Shown here one piece after another: positions 1 through 9,015 of a DNA stretch of 64,000 bases. How positions within the stretch are numbered: the stretch's first letter is position 1; the number at the start of each line of letters is the position of its first letter. A model generated the notes under the pieces. That model searched no databases and was not told where the DNA came from. It saw nothing but the letters and a program-made list of their open reading frames with translations. Where the stretch lies: assembly GCA_022486815.1 (NCBI GenBank), contig JAKVJW010000012.1, positions 1 through 64,000 on the forward strand. Direction: 5' to 3'. The translations under genes were made by a program, and so were the position numbers. The DNA comes from Prevotella sp. (GTDB lineage: Bacteria; Bacteroidota; Bacteroidia; Bacteroidales; Bacteroidaceae).

Positions 1-595
1 GGACTGATCTCTGCGGTAACATAGATGCTTCTTCGAAAGTCGTCGCGCTCTCGTAAGTAATTGAATATAAGATGGTTAATAAATAATAAATATTTTCCAA
101 TTATTTGGAATGCAACATAGAAGATATGGAATGAATTCGTGTGGTATTATATTAAAGAAACTGATTCAAATCTCGGATTTAAAAGAAACAAGTGATAGAT
201 TTTATGTTGATGTAATGATTGTAAATAGTAATTAGTTTACGATGAAAGTGTTCCTATGCAGGTTGGTGAGAAACGATATCTTTGTTATCCTGCTGAAGGA
301 AAGTAAAGACCTTTAATGCTTCTTGTGAGCGGAAAAATGGTCATCCTATTCTCTCTAAGAATTAAGTTTTGTAAGCTCTTTATACTAATTTGTATCTTTT
401 GCTCTTAAGACTTCATTCATTACTTATAGGAAGCGTTAAGGTCTTATTAGTTATGAGAATTGAATTTATGAGTATTAAATAAATATTCTTATTTACGTTT
501 AGACGACTTACCTGGATGATGATTTCTCATCATTTATCTGGTGTATGAATGAAACAATGGATATATCTGAATAAGCATTAATTTTTCAGGATATT
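1..595. other. Gene-poor, probably decayed stretch
   Basis: No convincing gene is seen. The first 56 bases are open in frame 3 and end in TAA, so they could be the last codons of a gene entering from the left; no family is recognisable. A short plus-strand frame at 131-235 (34 codons, containing SDRFYVDVMIVNSN) stops, and a protein-like run (VPMQVGEKRYLCYPAEGK) continues in another frame to 306. This looks like a decayed coding sequence, but no family can be named. The rest is AT-rich. A small ATGATGA/TCATCAT hairpin (516-533) lies 63 bases past the pectinesterase stop on its strand. Confidence 0.3.
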
Positions 596-1573
596 TTATT
601 GTATGGGATTCCATGTTGAAGCCATCGCAAAGACTTTCTGAGGAGTGATTTGAGCGGCTTCCTTCTTGGTAAGTTGATGACTCCATAGAACTCTATGAAT
701 GGTACTTGCCCCTATGCCATGATTATTATATTCAAAATATCGGGCAGTTTTCTCGTTGGCAGGATTTCCCCAGTTCCACCATCCTTCCGGACGTATCTGG
801 GAGCCAAGATCACAGTTCATGAATAGGGTATAGGCATAAGGACGCCATGGACGACCAAGGTATACCTTGACAGCTTCAGGTGCAGCAATCAGTTTACAGT
901 GATTGAAGATATATCCATATTTCTGGTTTTGTGGAGTTGATGCTGCTGTAATATAACTATTGATTTTACTGTAAATCGTGCACCCTTCAAACCATGCAAT
1001 ACTTGGCCCGAATATAAAATCAGTCGTTCCTTCAATGTAACAGTCCTTGAAGTAGAGGCGAGTTCCGGCTGCACCTGTATAGATCGTATCCTGGTTTCCC
1101 AGGAAACGGCAATTGATAAATTGCAAGCAATCACCTTCAGTATGCAGACTGACAGCTTGTCCCAGTTTTGCGGCATTATTTTCTATTGTAATGTTCTTTA
1201 GTGTGATATGACTGCCTTCAATTTTCAGGGTATATGTACGAAATGTTCCCATTGGCTTATCTGTTCCCGGGAGTTTGATGTTGGCATGGTCATCCCATGT
1301 GATAATGGTCTGATTTCGGTCCTCACCACAGATCTCAATATTATTCAACCATGAGGGAATAATCAGTTTTTCTTTATAAGTACCTTTCTTGACATAAATG
1401 ACTTTGTGATATTCCATAAAGGCACGGCAGACCTCTATGGCATCATCGATATTTCTGAATTCCGCTGTGCCGTCACGAGCTACGAATAATGTATCTGGGT
1501 TGTCATATTTGTTTGTAGCATGGAGTGACAGACCTGTTAAAAAGATGAATAAGGTAAGGATTGTTTTTCTCAT
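596..1573 (-). CDS. Secreted pectinesterase (carbohydrate esterase family 8)
   Basis: It de-esterifies methylated homogalacturonan (pectin), releasing methanol and free carboxylates. The 325-residue protein starts with a signal peptide (residues 1-19, ending SLHA), so it should act in the periplasm or outside the cell. The rest is the right-handed beta-helix of the family with its active-site motifs: GNQDTIY (Asp162), DFIFGP (Asp185) and LGRPWRP (Arg241, Trp243). Length is normal for a single-domain bacterial enzyme. It stands alone on the minus strand, 243 bp downstream of the rel operon, with no other pectin gene in view; partners may lie left of the window. No TAnnTTTG promoter is obvious upstream. 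Confidence 0.93.
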   Translation of the reverse strand: MRKTILTLFIFLTGLSLHATNKYDNPDTLFVARDGTAEFRNIDDAIEVCRAFMEYHKVIYVKKGTYKEKLIIPSWLNNIEICGEDRNQTIITWDDHANIKLPGTDKPMGTFRTYTLKIEGSHITLKNITIENNAAKLGQAVSLHTEGDCLQFINCRFLGNQDTIYTGAAGTRLYFKDCYIEGTTDFIFGPSIAWFEGCTIYSKINSYITAASTPQNQKYGYIFNHCKLIAAPEAVKVYLGRPWRPYAYTLFMNCDLGSQIRPEGWWNWGNPANEKTARYFEYNNHGIGASTIHRVLWSHQLTKKEAAQITPQKVFAMASTWNPIQ

Positions 1574-1816
1574 GATGATAGTTTGTTTTGTATTAAATAT
1601 TTTGCTTTGAATATGATCTTCTTAGTAATTTGTTTGAAAGAACTTATTCTATCTGTCCATCATTGATATGTTTTTATGTTGAATGCGATTAGTCAGATAT
1701 GGAAGTGAAAAAAGATGGTATCTTTGAAATGAAGAGCAAAAGAACTTTTTTACCGTCATTATGAATCATAGTCGGTATCTTATGATTTTATCATTACTGT
1801 CCTTGCAAGTATCAGG

Positions 1817-4096
1817 TTACATAATTTGCTGGATTTCCTGAAGATCCGGTACATTTTTCAAATGATTCATGATGACCTTGACATCATCTCGGTCATGGAT
1901 GCGGATTTCTATCCTTCCATCAAAGATTCCCTGATCACTGTTGATTGTCACTTTGTGTATACTCACATTAAGTTGGTCTGAAATCACTTTTGCAACATCC
2001 AGAAGCATACCTTTGCGATCAATCCCCTGAATTTCTATAGTAGCATCAAAGAAGAGTTTTTTATGCATATCCCATTTCGCATCAACGATACGATTGCCAA
2101 AACTTGATTTGAGTTTGTTGGCAACAGGGCAGGTACGTTTATGGATTTCAATATGGTTCATGTTGTCAATATAACCTAGAATATCATCTCCGGGAATGGG
2201 ATGACAGCAAGATTTGAACAAGAACTGGTTGATGTTGTCTTCATTAATAATAATAGGTTTTTTCTTATCAAAATCATTATTAACGATAAAATGGTTGATA
2301 TCTGTGGGCACTTCCTTATAATCCTTTTCTTCTTTTTTATTAAGAAAAGGTACTAGTCTACGCCAGCTTCTGCCCTTCGTTTCTTTTGAATTCCTACCAT
2401 GCAGTTCGTCAGAGTCCTTATCTCCTAAGATGATCGTATGGTCACCTAAAGCCTGGAAGAAATCTTCTGGTTTCTGAATATCGTGAAAAGATCTAAGCCT
2501 ATCGATATTCGATGTGGTCATTTCGAAATTATTCTTCGTTAACCAATTCTGCATGATCTTCTTCCCCTGGTACTGAATCTCCCTGTTATCATGCCGCAGG
2601 ATAGCCATTATCTTACTTTTTGCTTTAGCGGTACTTGCAAAATTCATCCATGAAGGTTGTACATGTTGAGCCTTGGAAGTAAGGATCTCGACTTGATCTC
2701 CGCTTTGCAATTTTTGACTTAACGGTACCAGTCTATGATTTACTTTTGCACCAATGCAATGGCTTCCTAAAAAAGTATGAATTTCAAAAGCGAAGTCGAG
2801 TGCGGTACTGTCTGCAGGCATCGTCTTGATTTCCCCCTTAGGAGTAAAGACGAAAATTTCGGAAGCGAATAGATTGAGTTTGATTGAATCCAAAAAATCC
2901 ATTGCATCTGGTTGCGGATCATCAAGAATCTCTTTGATAGTCCTGAGCCAATCGCTTAGTTCGCCCTCATCTTCTGAATATTCCCCTCCTTCTTTATATT
3001 TCCAATGGGCAGCAAATCCTTGTTCTGCTATTTCATTCATCCGGTCACTGCGAATCTGAACTTCTATCCACCGGCCTTGTTTGCTCATCAGTGTTACATG
3101 TAAGGCCTGATAGCCGTTAGCTTTGGGATGATTGACCCAGTCACGTAAACGATCTGGATGACTTTTATAGATTTTGCAGATAGCAACATAAATCTGAAAG
3201 CACTCGTTGATTTCCTCTGCCCTGACTTTGGGTGTGTAGATGATGCGTGCTGCAAGTATATCATAAATCTCTTCAAATGTAATATGCTTATTCTGCATCT
3301 TGCACCAAATAGAGTAGGGACTTTTAATACGAGCTTTGATAGTATAGCTGATTCCCATTTTATTGAGGGATTCTTTGATGGGATCAGTGAATTTACTAAA
3401 TAGAGTCTCCCGCTGTTCTTGTGTAGAGGTGAGTTTTGATTCAATATATTCGTATTCTTCAGGATGCTCAAAGCGGAAACTCAAATCTTCAAGTTCTGTC
3501 TTGATTTTGTTTAGTCCAAGGCGGTTGGCTAAAGGTGCATAGATATATAGTGTTTCTCCTGCAATTTTATAGCGTCTATTCGCGGATTGTGATGCCAATG
3601 TACGCATGTTATGTAATCGATCGCAGATTTTAATTAGGATGACACGGATATCATCACTCATGGTCAGTAAGAGTTTTTTGAAATTTTCTGCTTGTGCAGA
3701 GGCATTATCTCCAAAAATTCCTCCACTGATTTTTGTCAGTCCTTCTACAATCTGAGCGATTTTATCACCAAAGATATTCTGGATATCTTCGATGGTATAA
3801 TCGGTATCTTCAACGACATCATGAAGTAATGCAGAACAGATACTCGTCGAACCAAGCCCCATATCTTCACAAGCAATCTGGGCTACGGCAATAGGATGCA
3901 TGATGTAGGGCTCTCCAGAAAGACGCCTTACTCCCTTATGGGCCTGACGGGAGAAGTTGAATGCTTTTATGATGATATCAACCTTCTTTCTGTGGCGTGA
4001 AGCAAGGTATGTGTCAAGTAGATGCTGAAAGGCATCAGTAATCATCTTATTATCAGCCTGTTCCCGTTCTCTGTCCTTTACATTCTGATCGTCCAT
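1817..4096 (-). CDS. Bifunctional (p)ppGpp synthetase/hydrolase (RelA/SpoT family)
   Basis: It makes and breaks the stringent-response alarmone (p)ppGpp in the cytosol. Domain order over 759 residues is: HD hydrolase (about 45-195, His53 and HDVVEDT at 92-98), synthetase (about 250-365, with GYQALHVT and EVQIRSDRM), TGS (about 412-474) and a C-terminal ACT domain (about 685-757). The charged motif before GYQALH is RLRD (316-319). That is close to the RxKD form of bifunctional Rel enzymes rather than the EFDD of hydrolase-dead RelA, and the HD site is intact, so both activities are expected. The gene is last in the parA-parB-DUF5683-mltD-rel run, 19 bp after mltD. Confidence 0.96.
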   Translation of the reverse strand: MDDQNVKDREREQADNKMITDAFQHLLDTYLASRHRKKVDIIIKAFNFSRQAHKGVRRLSGEPYIMHPIAVAQIACEDMGLGSTSICSALLHDVVEDTDYTIEDIQNIFGDKIAQIVEGLTKISGGIFGDNASAQAENFKKLLLTMSDDIRVILIKICDRLHNMRTLASQSANRRYKIAGETLYIYAPLANRLGLNKIKTELEDLSFRFEHPEEYEYIESKLTSTQEQRETLFSKFTDPIKESLNKMGISYTIKARIKSPYSIWCKMQNKHITFEEIYDILAARIIYTPKVRAEEINECFQIYVAICKIYKSHPDRLRDWVNHPKANGYQALHVTLMSKQGRWIEVQIRSDRMNEIAEQGFAAHWKYKEGGEYSEDEGELSDWLRTIKEILDDPQPDAMDFLDSIKLNLFASEIFVFTPKGEIKTMPADSTALDFAFEIHTFLGSHCIGAKVNHRLVPLSQKLQSGDQVEILTSKAQHVQPSWMNFASTAKAKSKIMAILRHDNREIQYQGKKIMQNWLTKNNFEMTTSNIDRLRSFHDIQKPEDFFQALGDHTIILGDKDSDELHGRNSKETKGRSWRRLVPFLNKKEEKDYKEVPTDINHFIVNNDFDKKKPIIINEDNINQFLFKSCCHPIPGDDILGYIDNMNHIEIHKRTCPVANKLKSSFGNRIVDAKWDMHKKLFFDATIEIQGIDRKGMLLDVAKVISDQLNVSIHKVTINSDQGIFDGRIEIRIHDRDDVKVIMNHLKNVPDLQEIQQIM

Positions 4097-4115
4097 AGAA
4101 TCCTCCTGTTCCTAG

Positions 4116-5582
4116 TTATTTTATTTTAAGTTTCTTACCTGGCCGTATAGTGCTGCCTTTAATACCATTCAGTTGTTGGAGTTTCTTAGTGGTGGTATGA
4201 TTGCGCCTGGCGATTTCTGAAAGGGTATCTCCATCTTTGATAGTAATACTCTTTTCTTTCTTCTTCTGATTACGGGTTTGGGATGACCGTTTTTTGCTTT
4301 TATTTCTATATTTTCTGCTTTTTCTGTTTTTCTTCTTGTAAGAATATCTTGAGTCCTTTATGCTGCCGGAACTGTTCGTTTCTGAGACAGTTTGTTCATC
4401 GTCATTTGATGTTTTTGATAAAGTAAGAAGATTTTTCCTTTTGTTATGACTGTGCCGACGTGAAGAATATCTTGAGTTGTATCCACTTACTTTAGTTTCA
4501 TCACGTTTAAGCAGAAATTCATGGTTTTTATATTTAAAAATAGAATCTTCATGGTCGATAAAATTTCCAATAAAAGAAGCTGGTAAGCGCAAAGACATCG
4601 GAGCATTATTTCCATTAATAATATCCTGACGATACTGTGGATTCAACTCGCGGAGTTCCCCCATATTAAGACCAAGCACATCGGCAATCTGCTGGAAATG
4701 TATATCTTGAGTAACAGATACTGTGTCTGTTTTAGCAGGTAGGTCTGTATTCATAGGGCAAATGCCGTAATCACAGTAGTTAGCCATGATATAGTTCATC
4801 GCAATGAAAGCGGGTACACAACTACGTGCAGAAGGGGTAAGATGTGGATAGATGCTCCAGAAATCGATAGATCCGCTTGTACGGTGAATAGCTTTGTTTA
4901 CAGTGATAGGGCTGCTATGAAAAGCGGTGATGGCAAAATCCCAGTCATCAAAGATGCTAAATAAATCTTTTAGATATTGAGCCGCTGCATACGACGACTT
5001 TATCGGATCACGACGCTCATCGACAAGGGTGTTGATCACCAATCCATAATGTTTTCCAGTGCTTACACTCAGTTGCCACAGTCCAGACCTGCCGTTTTCT
5101 GAAGCAAAGGGATCCAGGGCGGATTCTATAAATGGGAGATACTTTAATTCCAAAGGAAGTCCATAAGTCTCCAGTGCTTTTTCAAATATGGGAATATAAA
5201 AATTAGAAGCACCGAGCATATAGCTGATGCGGTCGCTCATCTGCCCGGAATATTGATTGATAAAGTCTCGTACCACATCGTTATAAGGCATCTCTATGAG
5301 GGTTGGCAGTTTCTTCAATCGTTCGATGTAGTCTTCTTTGGTGAAGGAAGAACTGATATTCTTGCTGTTGCAAGGTATCTTTCTGAGATGATTTTTTGAG
5401 AAATATAAGTGGAGTAGGCTGTCGATTCTGATAGTCATTCCTGTAGGTAAAGTAATAGGTTCATTTACCCCATGAGGGTCAACTGCTGTAATAACCTTAT
5501 TGCCCGATACCTTGTTCTGAGCCTGTATGGAGCAATTCCCGATTAGCATCAGAAGAGTAAGTAGTATGTATGATTTCTTCAT
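4116..5582 (-). CDS. mltD: MltD-like lytic transglycosylase with C-terminal LysM
   Basis: Predicted murein hydrolase that cleaves glycan strands to 1,6-anhydro ends in the periplasm. Residues 1-21 are a signal peptide. An SLT/goose-lysozyme-type domain spans about 125-270, with the catalytic Glu153 in FIESALDPFA followed by GRSGLWQ. A degenerate LysM-like segment lies at about 287-336 and a clear LysM at 445-488 (DGDTLSEIARRN to PGKKLKIK). Between them (about 360-443) is a Ser/Lys/Arg-rich, probably disordered linker. The lipobox of E. coli MltD is absent. It sits 60 bp downstream of the DUF5683 gene and just before rel, in the same transcript. Confidence 0.9.
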   Translation of the reverse strand: MKKSYILLTLLMLIGNCSIQAQNKVSGNKVITAVDPHGVNEPITLPTGMTIRIDSLLHLYFSKNHLRKIPCNSKNISSSFTKEDYIERLKKLPTLIEMPYNDVVRDFINQYSGQMSDRISYMLGASNFYIPIFEKALETYGLPLELKYLPFIESALDPFASENGRSGLWQLSVSTGKHYGLVINTLVDERRDPIKSSYAAAQYLKDLFSIFDDWDFAITAFHSSPITVNKAIHRTSGSIDFWSIYPHLTPSARSCVPAFIAMNYIMANYCDYGICPMNTDLPAKTDTVSVTQDIHFQQIADVLGLNMGELRELNPQYRQDIINGNNAPMSLRLPASFIGNFIDHEDSIFKYKNHEFLLKRDETKVSGYNSRYSSRRHSHNKRKNLLTLSKTSNDDEQTVSETNSSGSIKDSRYSYKKKNRKSRKYRNKSKKRSSQTRNQKKKEKSITIKDGDTLSEIARRNHTTTKKLQQLNGIKGSTIRPGKKLKIK

Positions 5583-5642
5583 TCCGGATTCTTTGATTTA
5601 TAAAATGTGAGCAGAGTCAATTCTTTTTTGATGGGAATAGTG

Positions 5643-6389
5643 CTAGAAAGATAAACAGCAGTTTATTCCTATAGCATTATTGCTTGCTGGACTATAACCA
5701 TATATTTGATTTCCTTTAATTACGGCAGGTTGGATGTGTATGCTTAGGTCTCTTGAAATGTCAAAATCAGATAAGGATGCATCAACATAAGCATCAATTA
5801 TTGATAGAACATATACTCCTATAAATGAAAATACGCTCAAATCACGCCAGCGGCGGAAACGGTCTTTACGACTCTTGAAGAGTTGTTGGTAGCGTTGTAG
5901 ATTCGAAGCATCAACTTTTGTCCCTAAATGCAGAAATTGATTATAACTTTGGGTAGAAGGATCATTATCCATGATATCTACGTATGCTTGTGCGTAATCG
6001 TGATACATCTGATTGTTCCATGACATTGCATAAATACAGCCTAAGAATCCCCCATAGAAAATGGGCAACTTCCAATATTTGCGATTATAGATCTGACCAG
6101 CCCCTGGAAGAACGACAGAAAGCCATAACGCTCTTTTGGTATCCGGCCGCCATGTCGCCCAATCACGCTTCGGTTTCTTGATTGTTGCTATAGAGTCTTG
6201 GACAACTAAGTGCGTTTTGTCAGAATTAACGTCTACTCTTGGTTCGGTCCTTTGATCTATCTTGAGAGTCTTTACAGTGTCTTTCTCTATTTCAGAGTCC
6301 GATACATTTGTTCTCCCAAGAGCGGTTACAGTCGTTATGCATAGCAGTAGAGCTGTCAGACTATAGCGATGTGAAAACTTGATATTCAC
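5643..6389 (-). CDS. DUF5683-family membrane protein
   Basis: Function is unknown. The family is common in Bacteroidetes and usually sits next to parAB. The 248-residue protein has an N-terminal signal or membrane segment (about 8-25), then a polar stretch, then the family hallmark WLSVVLPGAGQIYNRKYWK (about 89-107) at the start of a hydrophobic hairpin (FYGGFLGCIYAMSW). A further membrane segment is VFSFIGVYVLSIIDAYV (about 188-204). The start codon overlaps the parB stop by 4 bp (ATGA), so translation is likely coupled. A role in envelope or division is only suggested by the neighbours parAB and mltD. Confidence 0.85.
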   Translation of the reverse strand: MNIKFSHRYSLTALLLCITTVTALGRTNVSDSEIEKDTVKTLKIDQRTEPRVDVNSDKTHLVVQDSIATIKKPKRDWATWRPDTKRALWLSVVLPGAGQIYNRKYWKLPIFYGGFLGCIYAMSWNNQMYHDYAQAYVDIMDNDPSTQSYNQFLHLGTKVDASNLQRYQQLFKSRKDRFRRWRDLSVFSFIGVYVLSIIDAYVDASLSDFDISRDLSIHIQPAVIKGNQIYGYSPASNNAIGINCCLSF

Positions 6390-7309
6390 TTTTTAGATTG
6401 CTCTTTCAGTTTATCGAAAACATTCATTATGCGTTCTAGTTCTTTCTCATTAGAAAAGGGGATACTGATTTTCCCTTTTCCTTTTGGGGAGCAAGTCATT
6501 TGGACTTTAGCATCTAGAAACTCAGATAACTGTTGTTTTAGGATATTGAATTCTTCAGGCATTTTAGCTTTAGCAGCAATCTTTTTTTTGCCACTTTCAA
6601 TATCCTCACCCTGCTTTAACTGTTGTACAAGGTCTTCAACCTTACGTACAGAGTACCCGTTTTTCTGAATTTCCTTGAAAAGTTTGATTTGTAAAGAAGG
6701 ACTGTCTAAGGCCAGCAAAGCTCGAGCATGCCCCATGTCAATTTCTTTTTTCTGTAAGGCCATCTGTACTTGTGCTGGTAGTTTCAGTAGTCGTAAATAA
6801 TTTGCAATTGCAGCCCGGCTTTTGCCTACTCTTTCGGATACTTTTTCCTGTGTCATTTCTGATTCCTCAAGTAGATGCTCATAGGCTAAAGCAATCTCGA
6901 CAGGGTTCAGATCTTCGCGTTGGATATTTTCGACTAACGCCATTTCCATGATGTTTTCATCATCAATGGTGCGGATGTAGGAAGGGATAGCTTTCAATCC
7001 TGCTATCTGAGAGGCTCTCCAGCGACGTTCACCGGCGATAATCTGAAATTTATTAGTAGCAACCTGTCGTAGGGTAATAGGCTGAATGATACCTATCTGA
7101 CTGATACTTTGTGCCAGATCTTTTAAAGCATCGGGATCAAATTCTCGTCGTGGCTGATTGGGATTGGGCTCAATCTCGTCAATGGAGATTTCATTGATCG
7201 TGCTGCTTCCTGATGTGCTGATATTTTCTGTGGAAATCAGAGCATCAAGTCCCCGACCTAAAGCATTTGTTTTATAGGAGTGATTATTATATTTCTTATG
7301 AACGGCCAT
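6386..7309 (-). CDS. parB: Chromosome partition protein ParB
   Basis: DNA-binding CTPase clamp that loads at parS sites and works with ParA to segregate origins. In 307 residues: NALGRGLDALI near the N terminus (a ParA-contact-type segment), the ParB/CTP-binding domain (about 40-130, with NPNQPRREF and GERRWRAS at 93-100), a helix-turn-helix (about 150-176, EKVSERVGKSRAAIANYLRL) and a C-terminal dimerisation region. It follows parA by 33 bp and overlaps the DUF5683 gene. No parS site of the usual GTTTCACGTGAAAC type was found by eye in this window, although such sites often lie near parAB. Confidence 0.96.
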   Translation of the reverse strand: MAVHKKYNNHSYKTNALGRGLDALISTENISTSGSSTINEISIDEIEPNPNQPRREFDPDALKDLAQSISQIGIIQPITLRQVATNKFQIIAGERRWRASQIAGLKAIPSYIRTIDDENIMEMALVENIQREDLNPVEIALAYEHLLEESEMTQEKVSERVGKSRAAIANYLRLLKLPAQVQMALQKKEIDMGHARALLALDSPSLQIKLFKEIQKNGYSVRKVEDLVQQLKQGEDIESGKKKIAAKAKMPEEFNILKQQLSEFLDAKVQMTCSPKGKGKISIPFSNEKELERIMNVFDKLKEQSKK

Positions 7310-7342
7310 ATCGGTTGGAATTTATTGATGTAGATAATAGAA

Positions 7343-8107
7343 TCAATTATTCTTTTCGATGATTTCTTTTGCAAGGGCCAAGTGATTCTTCGCTCCTGTA
7401 GAATCAGCATCATAGAGAATAACCGGTAGTCCATGACTTGGACTTTCGCTCAGCTTGACATTCCTTTGGATAACGGTCTTGAAGACTAGTTCCTGAAAAT
7501 GACGTTTGACTTCATCATATATCTGATTAGCTAAACGGAGGCGACTATCATACATCGTTAATAAGAAACCTTCTATTTCCAGTTTCGGATTCAGTTTGCT
7601 CTTAATGATTTTAATCGTATTCAGCAATTTGCTGATTCCTTCAAGAGCAAAATACTCGCACTGTACAGGGATAATGACAGAATCAGCTCCTGTCAGGGCA
7701 TTCACTGTAATTAATCCCAGTGAAGGTGAACAGTCAATAAGAATAAAATCGTAATCGTTTCGAATGGGTTCAAGAAGTTTTTTGATAACTTTTTCGCGGT
7801 TATCTAAATTCAGCATCTCAATTTCGGCACCCACAAGGTCAATATGGCTGGGTATAATATCAAGTCCGTCAATATCTGTCGTGTAGATAGCATCACGTAC
7901 GTCGGCGTGATCCATAATGCATTCGTAAATGGAGCAATCTACTTCTTTTATGTCTACGCCGAGCCCACTTGAAGCATTAGCCTGTGGATCTGCATCGACT
8001 ACGAGTACTTTCTTTTCCAAAGTAGCAAGAGATGCAGCCAGATTAATCGTCGTAGTAGTTTTTCCTACGCCGCCTTTCTGATTAGCTAAAGCAATGATTT
8101 TTCCCAT
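7343..8107 (-). CDS. parA: Chromosome partition ATPase ParA (Soj)
   Basis: Deviant-Walker ATPase of the MinD/ParA superfamily; it binds the nucleoid and drives ParB-parS complexes apart. The 254-residue protein is full length, with KGGVGKTTTT (11-20, carrying the signature lysine of the deviant Walker A), VVDADPQANAS (Walker A') and FILIDCSPSLG (Walker B). There is no N-terminal DNA-binding extension, as expected for a chromosomal Soj-type protein. It is first in its operon; a TAACTTTG -7 element lies on the minus strand at 8140-8147, about 33 bp upstream of the start and divergent from the surE promoter. Confidence 0.96.
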   Translation of the reverse strand: MGKIIALANQKGGVGKTTTTINLAASLATLEKKVLVVDADPQANASSGLGVDIKEVDCSIYECIMDHADVRDAIYTTDIDGLDIIPSHIDLVGAEIEMLNLDNREKVIKKLLEPIRNDYDFILIDCSPSLGLITVNALTGADSVIIPVQCEYFALEGISKLLNTIKIIKSKLNPKLEIEGFLLTMYDSRLRLANQIYDEVKRHFQELVFKTVIQRNVKLSESPSHGLPVILYDADSTGAKNHLALAKEIIEKNN

Positions 8108-8189
8108 TTCCTTTGTTCTTTTACATCTTGTTATAGTTGCAAAGTTAACGATTTTATATGAGAATCTATTAACTTAAACGTTTTTTTAT

Positions 8190-8197
8190 TACTTTTG
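8190..8197 (+). promoter_or_regulatory. -7 element of the surE-lpxB promoter
   Basis: TACTTTTG fits the Bacteroidetes TAnnTTTG consensus. It lies 26 bp before the surE ATG and back to back with the minus-strand parA element (8140-8147). No good -33 TTTG was found at the usual spacing, so the call rests on the -7 box and position. Confidence 0.6.
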
Positions 8198-8223
8198 TAT
8201 CGAAATTAATAATTGAAAATAAT

Positions 8224-8994
8224 ATGGAGAATAAGAAGCCATTTATACTTATTTCCAATGATGATGGTTACCATTCTGGTGGTATACATTATCTGGTAGA
8301 AATGCTTAAGAACAAGGCCGATCTTTTGATTTGTGCCCCGGAAGCTGCAAGATCTGGATTTTCATGTGCTTTTTCGACCGAATTGCCTTTAAGATTAAAA
8401 CGCCGTCATACTTTTGGCAGTGTTGAAGCATGGTCTTGTAACGGTACACCGGTAGATTGTGTAAAACTTGCCCTTGATCAATTATGCAAAAGCCGTAAGC
8501 CTGATTTGATTTTGGGAGGAATTAATCATGGGGATAACTCTTCTGTAAATAGTCATTATTCAGGAACGATGGGAGTGGTGATGGAAGGTTGTTTGAAGTT
8601 CATCCCATCTATAGCATTCTCAAGTTGTAATTATGATACTGATGCAGATTTGTCTTATTTGAAGAAATATATTCTTCCTATTACTGAGAGTGTACTCAGA
8701 GAAGGGCTTCAAAAGGGTGTCTGCCTGAATGTTAATTTCCCGGCAATGCCACCTTTTAAAGGCGTGAAAGTTTGTAGGATGGCATACGGCAGTTGGCAGA
8801 ATGAAGTCGTAAAGGAACATCATCCCCGTGGGTATGATTATTATTGGATGGTTGGCAATTATGCAGACGAAGAGGCTAAGTCTGAAGATACTGATAAATG
8901 GGCACTTCGACATGGTTATGTGGCTATAACACCTACAACTGTGGATGTTACTGCGTATAGCATGATAGATACCATAAAGAACTGGAATTTATAA
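8224..8994 (+). CDS. surE: 5'/3'-nucleotidase SurE
   Basis: Metal-dependent survival protein that removes phosphate from nucleoside monophosphates in the cytosol. The 256-residue protein has the family's N-terminal metal site ISNDDGYHSGG (Asp13, Asp14), the LGGINHGDNSS motif at about residues 99-109 (family form SGiNxGxN) and HYSGTMGVVMEG, in the expected order and spacing. It is first of a two-gene unit with lpxB, 21 bp apart. In many bacteria surE sits by pcm or rpoS; the pairing with lpxB seen here gives no direct functional clue. Confidence 0.95.
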   Translation: MENKKPFILISNDDGYHSGGIHYLVEMLKNKADLLICAPEAARSGFSCAFSTELPLRLKRRHTFGSVEAWSCNGTPVDCVKLALDQLCKSRKPDLILGGINHGDNSSVNSHYSGTMGVVMEGCLKFIPSIAFSSCNYDTDADLSYLKKYILPITESVLREGLQKGVCLNVNFPAMPPFKGVKVCRMAYGSWQNEVVKEHHPRGYDYYWMVGNYADEEAKSEDTDKWALRHGYVAITPTTVDVTAYSMIDTIKNWNL

Positions 8995-9015
8995 ATAGAT
9001 TTCCATTGTAGGAGT

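Noticed and set aside
1764..1787. Terminator after rel (AATCATA/TATGATT)
   Set aside because: The stem is 7 A/T-rich base pairs with a 10-nt loop and no T run on the rel strand; too weak to call.
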